NCBI RefSeq assembly: GCF_008757455.1 | Contig: NZ_VCMV01000013.1 | Coordinates: 385,237-449,236 of the forward strand | DNA: 64,000 bases | Direction of reading: 5' to 3' | Origin: Microvirga brassicacearum | GTDB taxonomy: Bacteria > Pseudomonadota > Alphaproteobacteria > Rhizobiales > Beijerinckiaceae | Notes under the pieces: model-generated | The model's input: only the letters and a program-made list of their open reading frames with translations | The model's database searches: none | What the model was told of the DNA's origin: nothing | Translations under genes and position numbers: made by a program | Shown: positions 1-7,137 of the stretch, in pieces | How positions within the stretch are numbered: position 1 is the stretch's first letter | Layout of the letters: every line of letters starts with the position of its first letter

Positions 1-464
1 CGGCTTGCACGGAGGTCATCTTTCCGATGCTGGTTCCCAACGGCATCGCCCTGTCACCGGACCAGACCAGACTGATCGTCGCGGAGACCCATACGGCGCG
101 CCTCTGGTCCTTCGAGATTGCAGGCCCCGGGGCGATCGTCAGGAAGCCCTGGCCGTCACCGCATGGCGGCGAACTGATCGTAGGTCTGCCCGGCTATCAA
201 TGGTTCGACTCGCTTGCCCTCGACAGGGCGGGCAACATCTGCGTCGCCACGCTCATCACGGGCGGGATCACCGTCGTCTCGCCGGATGGAAGCAAGGTCA
301 AGCACATTCCTCTCCCGGATGCCTACACGACCAATCTCTGCTTCGGAGGGGACGATCTGAAGACCGCGTTCGTGACCCTTGCGATCAGCGGCCGTCTCGT
401 TGCTATCGACTGGCCTAGATCGGGCCTGCCGCTGAATTATGGTTCACATGTGACTTACCGCTAG
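1..464 (+). CDS. SMP-30/gluconolactonase-family protein, C-terminal part (5' end outside window)
   Basis: The frame is open from the window edge (first full codon at 3) to a TAG at 462-464, so only the last ~153 residues are visible. They hold two sequences typical of the six-bladed SMP-30/gluconolactonase/LRE propeller: PNGIALSPD, whose Asn is usually a metal ligand, and FDSLALDRAGNICVAT, with the Asp that normally completes the metal site. Members usually hydrolyse sugar lactones or related esters using Ca or Zn. The substrate cannot be read from this fragment and the upstream neighbours are not visible. An internal ATG at 27 is too late to be the true start because the frame extends upstream. 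Confidence 0.8.
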   Translation, partial: ACTEVIFPMLVPNGIALSPDQTRLIVAETHTARLWSFEIAGPGAIVRKPWPSPHGGELIVGLPGYQWFDSLALDRAGNICVATLITGGITVVSPDGSKVKHIPLPDAYTTNLCFGGDDLKTAFVTLAISGRLVAIDWPRSGLPLNYGSHVTYR

Positions 465-642
465 CCGGAGCTCAGACGTAACGTTTGCGGTCCGCAGCAT
501 TTTCACCGACCGGACTGCCGCAATGAAACTCAGAGAATGAGCGGAGAACGCGGTTCAGAATTCATCGCCTTTGCGACGCCAGGGACTGCCACAGAGAACG
601 GGACAGTCAAAAATTATTCAGCGGTCACAAGGGTTTAGGCTG

Positions 643-732
643 TGGCGGAGGGAGAGGGATTCGAACCCTCGATACGGTTTCCCGTATACACACTTTCCAG
701 GCGTGCGCCTTCAACCACTCGGCCACCCCTCC
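643..732 (-). tRNA. tRNA-Ser (GGA anticodon)
   Basis: The minus strand folds as a 90-nt class II tRNA. The acceptor pairs GGAGGGG with UCCCUCC, followed by discriminator G and an encoded CCA (643-645 on the plus strand). The T arm is GAGGG-TTCGAAT-CCCTC. The anticodon stem CACGC/GTGTG closes the loop CTGGAAA, giving anticodon GGA. The long variable arm (TATACGGGAAACCGTAT region) is the serine-tRNA hallmark. It decodes UCC and UCU. The gene stands alone between the SMP-30-like gene and a small membrane-protein gene on the opposite strand. Confidence 0.97.
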
Positions 733-944
733 ATCGTCGAGCTTTTGGGCTCCGGCTCCAGCGGCTCCCTGAGGGCATCCGGCTGGAGTTCCGTCCGCGT
801 GGTGTGCGGAGGAGGGTCGTGTATCGCCAAACGAGGGCTGAAGGCAAGGTCGAACTTCACCGACGCGTCAACAGCGGAGGGAATGATTTGCTTGTAGGGC
901 AAAACAGATTAGTATTCGGCCCTCCGTTTAGGCAGGGGTCATTC

Positions 945-1265
945 TTGAAATTTCTGGCGCGCAGTCTGGGCCTGATCTTGGTCGCGGCCGGGTTCGTCGG
1001 TCTCGTGATCGATGGGACACGGTCGATCGTCAACAATTCCCTTTCGTTCGCCTCGGTGGCCGGCATGGTCGATGCGCTTGTGCCCGGCGGCATATCCGGC
1101 CTGCAGGAAAAGGTGACGTCGCAGGTCCATCCATTGCTATGGGATCCGGTGCTGGTCCACCTTGTGCAGCTTCCGGCCTCGGTGACAGGGTTCTTCCTGG
1201 GCGCGTTTCTGCTTTGGCTCGGACAGAAGCCTCTTGAACCGATCGGGTACTTGGCGGGCCGATAG
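945..1265 (+). CDS. Small two-helix membrane protein, function unknown
   Basis: A 106-residue protein with a hydrophobic helix at about 5-24 and a second at about 72-92, joined by a polar loop containing VHPLLWDP. Proteins with the same layout (N-terminal helix followed by IDGTRSI, a central HPxLWDP) recur as short unnamed proteins in Hyphomicrobiales. The chosen start is a TTG at 945, about 6 nt after a G-rich GCAGGGG stretch, because it places the first membrane helix at the N-terminus. The same frame is open further upstream but runs through the antisense of the tRNA, so an earlier start is unlikely. No function can be assigned. Confidence 0.6.
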   Translation: MKFLARSLGLILVAAGFVGLVIDGTRSIVNNSLSFASVAGMVDALVPGGISGLQEKVTSQVHPLLWDPVLVHLVQLPASVTGFFLGAFLLWLGQKPLEPIGYLAGR

Positions 1266-1343
1266 ACCTTCGTCCAGCAATTTCCTGCCCTCGCGATCCG
1301 CCGAAAAGTGACTACATAGGGTGGGCCAAACGAGAGAACCGCC

Positions 1344-2003
1344 ATGTTCAACGCCCGTAAGCCCATCGATCTTCCGTCCCCGGCGGACGCCCTGCCTGGC
1401 CGTGAGATGGCCATCCCGACCGCTGCCCACCATTTCGTCAACAAGCGCCCGCTTCAGCCGCCATTCCCAGCGGGCCTTGAGACGGCGTTGTTCGGGCTTG
1501 GCTGCTTCTGGGGAGCAGAGCGCAAGTTTTGGGAAATGGGCGAGGGCGTCTGGACAACCGCCGTCGGCTATGCCGGAGGCACGACGCCCAACCCGACCTA
1601 TGAGGAGGTGTGCAGCGGCCGCACGGGACACACCGAGGTCGTGCTCGTGGTGTTCGATCCGCAAAAAATCTCCTACGAGACGTTGCTGAAAGCGTTTTGG
1701 GAGAACCATAACCCGACCCAAGGCATGCGCCAGGGCAACGACATCGGCACGCAATACCGGTCTGCGATCTACGTCTTCGACGAGGACCAACGGAGGGCTG
1801 CCGAAAATTCCAAGCGGGTCTACGGCGAAGCTCTGGCTGCAAAAGGTCTTTCGGCGATCACAACTGAAATTCGCGACGCCGGGCCGTTTTTCTATGCCGA
1901 GGATTACCACCAGCAATACCTGGCCAAGAACCCCAGCGGCTATTGCGGGATCGGCGGAACGGGTGTGGCCTGCCAGATCGGCACCGGGGTTGCCGTAGCC
2001 TAG
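1344..2003 (+). CDS. msrA: Peptide-methionine (S)-S-oxide reductase MsrA
   Basis: MsrA reduces methionine-S-sulfoxide in oxidised proteins, with thioredoxin as the usual reductant. The protein is 219 residues, close to the 212 of E. coli MsrA. The catalytic motif GCFWGAE lies at 53-59 with Cys54 as the nucleophile. The C-terminal [12 protein letters not shown] segment supplies Cys201 and Cys210, matching the resolving and recycling cysteines of the three-cysteine class. The ~45-residue N-terminal extension is also seen in longer bacterial MsrAs. No signal peptide is evident, so it is cytoplasmic. It converges on mepA with a 31-nt gap. Confidence 0.96.
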   Translation: MFNARKPIDLPSPADALPGREMAIPTAAHHFVNKRPLQPPFPAGLETALFGLGCFWGAERKFWEMGEGVWTTAVGYAGGTTPNPTYEEVCSGRTGHTEVVLVVFDPQKISYETLLKAFWENHNPTQGMRQGNDIGTQYRSAIYVFDEDQRRAAENSKRVYGEALAAKGLSAITTEIRDAGPFFYAEDYHQQYLAKNPSGYCGIGGTGVACQIGTGVAVA

Positions 2004-2034
2004 CCAGACGTTTGTTGAAGGTCCGCTGCCGCCG

Positions 2035-2946
2035 TCAGGGCGCGAGCAGGACGCGCCGGCACTCCGCCGGCAGCTGAGCCATGGTCAGCGGCGGGCGAGG
2101 CCTGCCGGGCTTCGGATGGAGCATCTGCGGTGTGAACCACGCCGCAAGCTCAGCACCGCAGCCATCGCCCACAGGCGGCGGTTCCTGATCGCCGCAGGCT
2201 TCGTCGCTCCGAGGGCAGGCGATGCGAATGTGAAAATGGTAGTTGTGGCCGAACATCGGCCTGACCTTTGTCAGCCAGCCCCGGTCAGTTCCGGTCTCGC
2301 GGCACAACGCCTTTTTGATCGCGGCGTTGACGAAAATGCGGGCGACCGCGGGCTCCTTCGCGGCTGCCCTGATGATTGCCGTGTGCTGTGGTGTCCACAC
2401 GGACGGATCGACGTCGAGCAGGTCGGAGCGCACCATGTCGGTGGCGGAGAGTTCCTCGCGTTCCGAACGCGTCAACCGGCGATCCGGCATCGGCGTGAGC
2501 CAGATATCAGCGTCCAGACCAACCTGGTGCGAAGCGTGGCCGGTGATCATGGGGCCGCCGCGCGGTTGAGAGATGTCGCCGACCAGCAAACCGGGCCACC
2601 CGTTGATTTGCGGCACGCGTGCTGACAGGCGTTGCAGCATCTGGATCAAATTTGGATGGCCCCAGTTGCGATTGCGCGAAAGCCGCATGACCTGCCAAGT
2701 AGCGCCGTCCACGGGAATGGCGGCCGCGCCTGCGACGCAGCCGCGCGCATAGCTGCCGATGGATCGCGCCTGCAGGGACGCCGGTTTGCCGCTGCGCCCG
2801 AAGAGTTCCTTGGCGGGCACGGCCGGATCGTCCGGGTTGGACAGAGGCGGGAGCGGTTTCGGCGCGAGGGACCCTCTGTCCTGCGCGAATGCAGGGTCGG
2901 CCAGCAACAGCAGACACGCGACGACAAGGCTTCGAATCGGGTTCAT
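2035..2946 (-). CDS. mepA: Penicillin-insensitive murein endopeptidase MepA
   Basis: A LAS-family zinc metallopeptidase that cleaves D-Ala-meso-DAP cross-links in peptidoglycan in the periplasm. At 303 residues it carries a signal peptide (1-21, cleavage after AFA). The family signature GHASHQVGLDADIW spans 136-149 and HNYHFHIRI spans 234-242. By alignment with E. coli MepA (H113, D120, H211) the zinc ligands would be H140, D147 and H239. Paired cysteines late in the chain fit a periplasmic location. It is a single gene, convergent with msrA. Start chosen at the ATG giving a clean signal peptide. Confidence 0.95.
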   Translation of the reverse strand: MNPIRSLVVACLLLLADPAFAQDRGSLAPKPLPPLSNPDDPAVPAKELFGRSGKPASLQARSIGSYARGCVAGAAAIPVDGATWQVMRLSRNRNWGHPNLIQMLQRLSARVPQINGWPGLLVGDISQPRGGPMITGHASHQVGLDADIWLTPMPDRRLTRSEREELSATDMVRSDLLDVDPSVWTPQHTAIIRAAAKEPAVARIFVNAAIKKALCRETGTDRGWLTKVRPMFGHNYHFHIRIACPRSDEACGDQEPPPVGDGCGAELAAWFTPQMLHPKPGRPRPPLTMAQLPAECRRVLLAP

Positions 2947-3059
2947 GCGACCAAGCTATCGCGCCTGCGCGAGAACGGAAACGGGAACGGATTGCCGCAT
3001 CTCGTCCGGGATGCGAGCCGCATCCGGCTCAGCACGGTTCCGCGCGCGCCAGGGGCTTC

Positions 3060-3085
3060 GGAACCGTGGTTTTGTCCCCGGCGTT
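3060..3085 (+). promoter_or_regulatory. EcfG-type general stress promoter of the PRC-barrel gene
   Basis: GGAAC at 3060-3064, a 17-nt spacer, then CGTT at 3082-3085. This matches the published sigma-EcfG consensus of alphaproteobacteria (GGAAC-N16/17-CGTT) without mismatch. It lies 35 nt upstream of the ATG at 3120, leaving room for a short leader. Transcription itself is inferred. Confidence 0.75.
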
Positions 3086-3119
3086 CAACCCGCATCTCGC
3101 AGCAACGATGGAGAGGGAT

Positions 3120-3524
3120 ATGCAGACGACGACACAAAGCGGTGACGTTCGCGAAACCCACAGCCTGATCGCCAGCGACAAAGTCGAAGGGACGCCCGTC
3201 CGTCGCACCAGTGGCGACAAGATCGGCACGATCGAGCGGGTCATGATCGACAAGCGCTCCGGAAAAGTCGCCTATGCGGTCATGAGCTTTGGCGGCTTCA
3301 TGGGACTTGGCGAGGAATACTACACGCTTCCCTGGGGCGTGCTGACCTTCAATCCCGAACTCGACGCCTACGAGCTCAATCTGAACGAAGATCAGTTGCG
3401 AGGAGCTCCGCGCCGGACGGCGGAGGGGCATGATTCCTCGTACGATCGCGAGTGGGAGGAGCACGTCCATCGCTATTACAACGCGACTCCCTATTGGGGC
3501 GAAAGCGATCCGATGAGACGCTGA
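3120..3524 (+). CDS. PRC-barrel domain stress protein
   Basis: A 134-residue soluble protein with one PRC-barrel domain at about 14-80 (VEGTPVRRTSGDKIG, then IDKRSGKVAYAVMSFGG, then the LPWGVLTFNP strand), the fold first described in photosynthetic reaction centre subunit H and RimM. The acidic, aromatic tail (85-134) ends in HRYYNATPYWG, common in small rhizobial PRC-barrel proteins. The start is ATG 3120, preceded at 4 nt by GGAGAGG (3110-3116); an ATG at 3108 would add four residues but lacks that Shine-Dalgarno. An EcfG-type promoter lies just upstream, suggesting general-stress induction. Its molecular role is unknown. It converges with the histone H1-like gene. Confidence 0.85.
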   Translation: MQTTTQSGDVRETHSLIASDKVEGTPVRRTSGDKIGTIERVMIDKRSGKVAYAVMSFGGFMGLGEEYYTLPWGVLTFNPELDAYELNLNEDQLRGAPRRTAEGHDSSYDREWEEHVHRYYNATPYWGESDPMRR

Positions 3525-3552
3525 CCCGATCGCGCCCAAGGCGGGTCACAAA

Positions 3553-3586
3553 AAAATCGCCCGGTGTGAGCCGGGCGATTTTCTTT
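3553..3586. terminator. Bidirectional rho-independent terminator
   Basis: A perfect 12-bp stem (AAAATCGCCCGG at 3553-3564 with its complement at 3571-3582), loop TGTGAG, flanked by A-runs on the left and T-rich sequence on the right. It therefore works in both directions. It sits between the convergent PRC-barrel (+) and histone H1-like (-) genes. Confidence 0.93.
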
Positions 3587-3636
3587 TGTCGATGCGGGAA
3601 GCCGCCGCGGCGGCTCGCACACCGAGAAAGTGGTCT

Positions 3637-4428
3637 TCAGCGCTTCGTCTTCCGCGCGCCCTTGCGGGCCGTGGTCGTCCGCTTGGCTCCGACAGCCTTC
3701 GACCGCTTGGTGGCGGAGGTGCGGCTCGTCGCTGCTGCAGCGCGCTTCGTCTTGACGGCGCCACGAGGTTTCGCCGTGCTCTTGGCGGCACCGCGGCTCG
3801 ATGAACGTGCCGTCGACTTTGCAGTCGCCTTGGTGCCGCGGGCAGAGGTTTTGCGAGCTGTCGTCTTGCGCCCGGTCGACGCCTTCTTGGCGCCGGACTT
3901 GGCGGCCGAACGCGTTGCCGTCTTTGCGGAAGCCCGCTTGGCGGGAGCCTTGCGTGCCGCAGACTTGCGAGCGGTCGTCTTAGCAGCCGTCTTTCTGGTC
4001 GTCTTGGCGGCTGTCTTCTTGGTCGGAGCCTTGCGCGCAACGGTCTTCTTCGCGGCTGTCTTTCTAGCCGTGGTCTTCTTCGTTGCGGTCTTCTTGGCGG
4101 CGGTCTTCTTCGCAGCCGTCTTCTTGGCGCCCGCCTTCACGGTGGACTTCTTCGCAGCCGACCGTGCCGTGGATTTGGCCGCAGTCTTCGCGCCGGCTTT
4201 CTTCGCGGCGGTGCTCTTGCGAGCAGTCGTCGCGCTAGTTTTTTTGGCGGCCGATTTCTTGGCCGTCGACTTCTTGGCTCCGGTCTTCGCGGCGCCCGTC
4301 GTCTTCTTGGTGCCGGTGGAACCGCGACGCGCGCTGCTCTTCTTGGCAGTGGATTTTCTGGTGCTGGTCGCACCAGTGTCACCCGTGAACAGCATTGTCA
4401 GCGGGTTTGACTTTTCGTCTATCGGCAT
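3637..4428 (-). CDS. Histone H1-like lysine/alanine-rich DNA-binding protein
   Basis: A 263-residue, extremely basic, low-complexity protein. After a short non-repetitive head (MPIDEKSNPLTMLFTGD) nearly the whole chain is made of KKTAAKKT, KSTAKK and KTTARK-like degenerate repeats with Pro and Gly scattered, ending KGARKTKR. This composition is that of eukaryotic H1 tails and of bacterial AlgP and chlamydial HC2-type proteins, which bind and condense DNA nonspecifically. The start is ATG 4428, preceded at 5 nt by AAGGAGG; a longer frame upstream lacks this site. An EcfG-type promoter lies about 50-70 nt upstream. Likely a nucleoid protein made under stress. Repeat number may vary between strains. 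Confidence 0.85.
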   Translation of the reverse strand: MPIDEKSNPLTMLFTGDTGATSTRKSTAKKSSARRGSTGTKKTTGAAKTGAKKSTAKKSAAKKTSATTARKSTAAKKAGAKTAAKSTARSAAKKSTVKAGAKKTAAKKTAAKKTATKKTTARKTAAKKTVARKAPTKKTAAKTTRKTAAKTTARKSAARKAPAKRASAKTATRSAAKSGAKKASTGRKTTARKTSARGTKATAKSTARSSSRGAAKSTAKPRGAVKTKRAAAATSRTSATKRSKAVGAKRTTTARKGARKTKR

Positions 4429-4433
4429 AGCCG

Positions 4434-4440
4434 CCTCCTT
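4434..4440 (-). promoter_or_regulatory. Strong Shine-Dalgarno deciding the histone H1-like start
   Basis: AAGGAGG on the minus strand, 5 nt before ATG 4428. It fixes the start at MPIDEKS rather than the in-frame upstream codon at 4479. Confidence 0.85.
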
Positions 4441-4477
4441 CAAGGGCCTTCGCGTGCAACCGTCACGCTTGCAAGGC

Positions 4478-4502
4478 AACGTCGTTATACCAAGCGGGTT
4501 CC
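4478..4502 (-). promoter_or_regulatory. EcfG-type general stress promoter of the histone H1-like gene
   Basis: On the minus strand GGAAC (4502-4498), a 16-nt spacer, then CGTT (4481-4478), a mismatch-free fit to the GGAAC-N16/17-CGTT consensus for sigma-EcfG. It is about 50 nt from the start codon and directed at it. Confidence 0.75.
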
Positions 4503-4577
4503 GATTAACGGAAAGTGTAGAAAGTAGATCATGGACGATTTCTGTGGATACTTCCGGTGCGCGTTGCGGTGAACTTC

Positions 4578-4639
4578 TCTCCCAGAGGGGAGATGTTCGC
4601 GCCCCGGCGAGACTCCGACGGACGTTGCTTCGGAGTCTC
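4578..4639. repeat. Palindromic intergenic element
   Basis: TCTCCC(4578-4583)-AGAG-GGGAGA(4588-4593) is followed by GAGACTCCGA (4609-4618), an 11-nt loop and its exact complement (4630-4639). A CTCTCCC palindrome followed by a second GC-rich hairpin is also present at 19164-19199, so both may be copies of one dispersed intergenic repeat. No T-run follows, so a terminator is unlikely. Confidence 0.55.
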
Positions 4640-4814
4640 CGGCGGGTCCCAAGAACTCACAGATGAGCGGAAGTGAGCGTAAAGAAAACACTGCAATTGC
4701 AGGTGCTTAGGCGTATGGGCGCGGTGGCGTTTTTCTTTGGATCAGACGCTTCGGCGTATCTGGGAAAGCGTCCGCTACTTCGTCCTTCGACAACACCCGC
4801 GATAGCAAAACAGG

Positions 4815-4858
4815 CTTTCGCGAGCACGAAAAAAAACTTTCGTGAGCGCGCAAAAAAA
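4815..4858. repeat. Two-copy 22-bp tandem repeat with A-tracts
   Basis: Two adjacent 22-nt units (4815-4836 and 4837-4858) each begin CTTTCG and end in 7-8 A residues, differing at three positions. The inner parts also form a stem, CACGAAA (4825-4831) with TTTCGTG (4838-4844). The A-tracts are phased by about two helical turns, as in intrinsically bent DNA or in binding sites for a dimeric protein. Function is not known. Confidence 0.6.
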
Positions 4859-4990
4859 CTGTGGGTGACGCCTTCTGAGTGCCGTCCTGGAGGCGAAACC
4901 GACGAGAGAATCACTTGCGCGCCGCACCTGCCGTATCGAGAGGTGAGCCACGCTTCGACCCGGAGCGGCACTTCGCGCATCCCTGCCGGC

Positions 4991-5926
4991 ATGCGCGATG
5001 TCTTCACGTGGCTCGCCCGACGGGTTAAGCGAGGGTGGTTTCAACGCGCCGGTTCAATCGTGCCGCCTTCCAAGATCCTGACGGTCGTCTTCTGGATGAC
5101 CGGAGCCCTCTTCGCATTCTCCGCCACCGCCGTTGCGGTGCGTGGTCTGTCGCCCGCCTTTTCGGTTTTTGAAATCCTGTCGATCCGCAACGCGGTGGGA
5201 CTTGCGATCCTTCTCGCCTTCGCGCTCGTCAAACCTGATCTGCGCCGACAGTTGAAGCCGCGGCGGATGAAGCTGCATCTGCTCCGCAACGTCCTGCATT
5301 TCGCCGGTACCGACGGCTGGGCCTACAGCCTCACGCTGCTGCCGCTGGCAACGGTCTTCGCGCTCGAATTCACCTCGCCCGCATGGGTCGCGTTGCTGGC
5401 CATTCCGCTTCTGCGAGAGGCACTGACGCGGGGTCGCTTGGTAGCGGTCGTGGCAGGCTTCGCCGGCGTTCTCATCATCCTGCGTCCTGGCGTGGAGACG
5501 TTTCAGCCGGCGAGCCTGCTGGTCCTCGCCGTCGCCTTCACGTTCGCGCTCGTGGCGATCGTCACGAAGCGCTTGACCATCACCGAGAGCACGTTCTCGA
5601 TCATCTTCATGATGAACCTGATCCAACTCCCCCTGAATCTCCTCGGGATCAGCGGAGCATTCTGGGAGAGGGTCGAGCTTTCGCACGCCCTTTCCATCGC
5701 AGGCGTCAGTCTCGGTGGCCTGTTGTCTCACTACTGCCTGACCAATGCATATCGTCACGGGGATGCCAGCATGGTGGTGCCGCTGGACTTTCTCCGGGTT
5801 CCGTTGATCGCCATTGTCGGCTGGAGGCTTTACGGTGAGGCGCTTGATCCTTACGTGTTCGTCGGGAGCGCCTGCATTGTCGCGGGTCTCGTCTACAGCT
5901 TGCGCCGGGAAGCAAAAGTTCCATGA
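4991..5926 (+). CDS. EamA/DMT-family transporter
   Basis: A drug/metabolite-transporter superfamily permease with two EamA repeats and about ten membrane helices over ~290 residues. Typical features include WAYSLTLLPLATVFALEF near the end of the first repeat, LLREALTRGRL, and GDASMVVPLDFLRVPL plus YGEALDPYVFVGS in the second. Such proteins export metabolites, amino acids or nucleotide-like compounds; the substrate is not deducible. The start is uncertain: ATG 4991 (311 residues) was chosen, but GTG 5060 directly before the first helix is possible, and the frame is open back to 4673. The stop overlaps the next gene by 4 nt (ATGA), indicating translational coupling to a helicase gene. Confidence 0.85.
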   Translation: MRDVFTWLARRVKRGWFQRAGSIVPPSKILTVVFWMTGALFAFSATAVAVRGLSPAFSVFEILSIRNAVGLAILLAFALVKPDLRRQLKPRRMKLHLLRNVLHFAGTDGWAYSLTLLPLATVFALEFTSPAWVALLAIPLLREALTRGRLVAVVAGFAGVLIILRPGVETFQPASLLVLAVAFTFALVAIVTKRLTITESTFSIIFMMNLIQLPLNLLGISGAFWERVELSHALSIAGVSLGGLLSHYCLTNAYRHGDASMVVPLDFLRVPLIAIVGWRLYGEALDPYVFVGSACIVAGLVYSLRREAKVP

Positions 5927-7014
5927 CCTGGTCACCTCAACAGGACGCCGCCCTGAAAGCCGTCGCCGATTGGCTTCGAAGCGGCGACAAGCCGCTCTTC
6001 CGGCTTTTCGGCTATGCCGGCACGGGCAAGACGACGCTTGCGCGACACCTTGCCGAAGGCGTCGATGGCGATGTGGCGTTCGGTGCCTACACGGGCAAGG
6101 CGGCGCTCGTGCTGCGCTCGAAAGGCTGCGCGGACGCATCGACGATCCATTCGATGATTTACCGCTCGCGAGAATCCGACGAAGGCGGCCCGCAATTCGT
6201 TCTCAACCGACAAAGTGCTGCCGCGAAGGCGGCCCTGATCATCATCGACGAATGTTCGATGGTGGACGAAGAACTCGGCCGCGATCTGCTGTCGTTCGGC
6301 CAACCGGTTCTTGTGCTCGGTGACCCCGCCCAGTTGCCGCCGGTCAAGGGAGGCGGATTCTTTACCGAAGCAGAGCCGGACGTGATGCTCACGGAAGTCC
6401 ATCGGCAGGCGAGGGACAATCCGATCATCCAGATGTCGCTGACGGTGCGCGAGGGCGGGCGGCTGGAGTTGGGGGCCTACGGCGACAGCAAGGTCATCCG
6501 CCGCAGCGAGATCAATTCGGCGATGGTGATGGCGGCAGATCAGGTTCTGGTTGGCCTCAATAAGTCTCGCCGTCTCTACAACACGCGCCTGCGAGAACTG
6601 AACGGCTATCGCAACCCGATGCCGGCCGCCGGGGAAAAGCTCGTCTGCCTGCGCAACGACAAGAGCAAGGGTCTGCTCAATGGGGGAACCTGGAGCATTC
6701 AAACGCTCCATGGCATTCGAAACGATTTCATCCGCATGGATGTGCTGCCGGACGGGGAGATCAGGGGCAAGTCCGTGGAAGTATCGGTGCACAAGGCGTT
6801 CTTTGAAGGAGCTGAAGAAGATGTTCCCTTCGCGATCCGACGGGAATCGGACGAGTTCACCTATGGGTACGCGCTCACCGTTCACAAGGCGCAAGGCTCC
6901 CAGTGGGACGACCTAGTCCTTTTTGATGAATCCTATGCATTCCGCGAGCACAGAAGCCGGTGGCTTTATACGGCGCTGACGCGGGCGGCGGAGAAGATCA
7001 CGGTGGTCATCTAG
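5923..7014 (+). CDS. Compact RecD-like (SF1B) ATP-dependent DNA helicase
   Basis: A 363-residue superfamily 1 helicase. Visible motifs: Walker A GYAGTGKT (30-37), motif Ia with YTGKAALVLRSKG, Walker B IIIDECSMVDE (DE at 109-110), motif III LGDPAQLPPV (132-141), HRQA at 160-163, and the C-terminal UvrD_C_2 segment YGYALTVHKAQGSQW with WLYTALTRA. This is the minimal core of RecD2/Dda-type 5'-3' helicases, lacking the long N-terminal region of RecD2 and any nuclease domain. Phage Dda is of similar size, but no phage genes are nearby. Likely role in DNA repair or replication restart. It is coupled by a 4-nt overlap to the transporter gene. Confidence 0.87.
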   Translation: MTWSPQQDAALKAVADWLRSGDKPLFRLFGYAGTGKTTLARHLAEGVDGDVAFGAYTGKAALVLRSKGCADASTIHSMIYRSRESDEGGPQFVLNRQSAAAKAALIIIDECSMVDEELGRDLLSFGQPVLVLGDPAQLPPVKGGGFFTEAEPDVMLTEVHRQARDNPIIQMSLTVREGGRLELGAYGDSKVIRRSEINSAMVMAADQVLVGLNKSRRLYNTRLRELNGYRNPMPAAGEKLVCLRNDKSKGLLNGGTWSIQTLHGIRNDFIRMDVLPDGEIRGKSVEVSVHKAFFEGAEEDVPFAIRRESDEFTYGYALTVHKAQGSQWDDLVLFDESYAFREHRSRWLYTALTRAAEKITVVI

Positions 7015-7126
7015 GCGATTTCCATAGCCGACGCGGCACCTTGACGCCTGCTGGACGTTGACGTCCGAATGCTGCACCCTATTCCTAAGATCACACCTCG
7101 TTCCACCAGGACATTCGCCTGCCGGC

Positions 7127-7131
7127 GGAGG
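7127..7131 (+). promoter_or_regulatory. Shine-Dalgarno selecting a TTG start
   Basis: GGAGG 6 nt before TTG 7138. It favours this TTG as the start of the histidine kinase over the in-frame ATG at 7069, which has no such site. Confidence 0.75.
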
Positions 7132-7137
7132 TATGCG

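Larger units (their letters stand above)
4429..4990. other. 562-nt intergenic region with repeats and hairpins
   Basis: Apart from the histone-gene promoter and Shine-Dalgarno, this stretch holds a CTCTCCC-type palindrome (4578-4593), a 10-bp-stem hairpin (4609-4639) and a tandem A-rich repeat (4815-4858). A frame in line with the following transporter gene is open from 4673, but the segment before 4991 does not look like a protein domain. I see no RNA gene and no convincing promoter for the transporter here. Confidence 0.6.

Noticed and set aside
3637-4428. CRISPR-like or tandem-repeat array
   Set aside because: The repetitive DNA is explained by a degenerate lysine/alanine-rich coding sequence with irregular unit length and no spacers.
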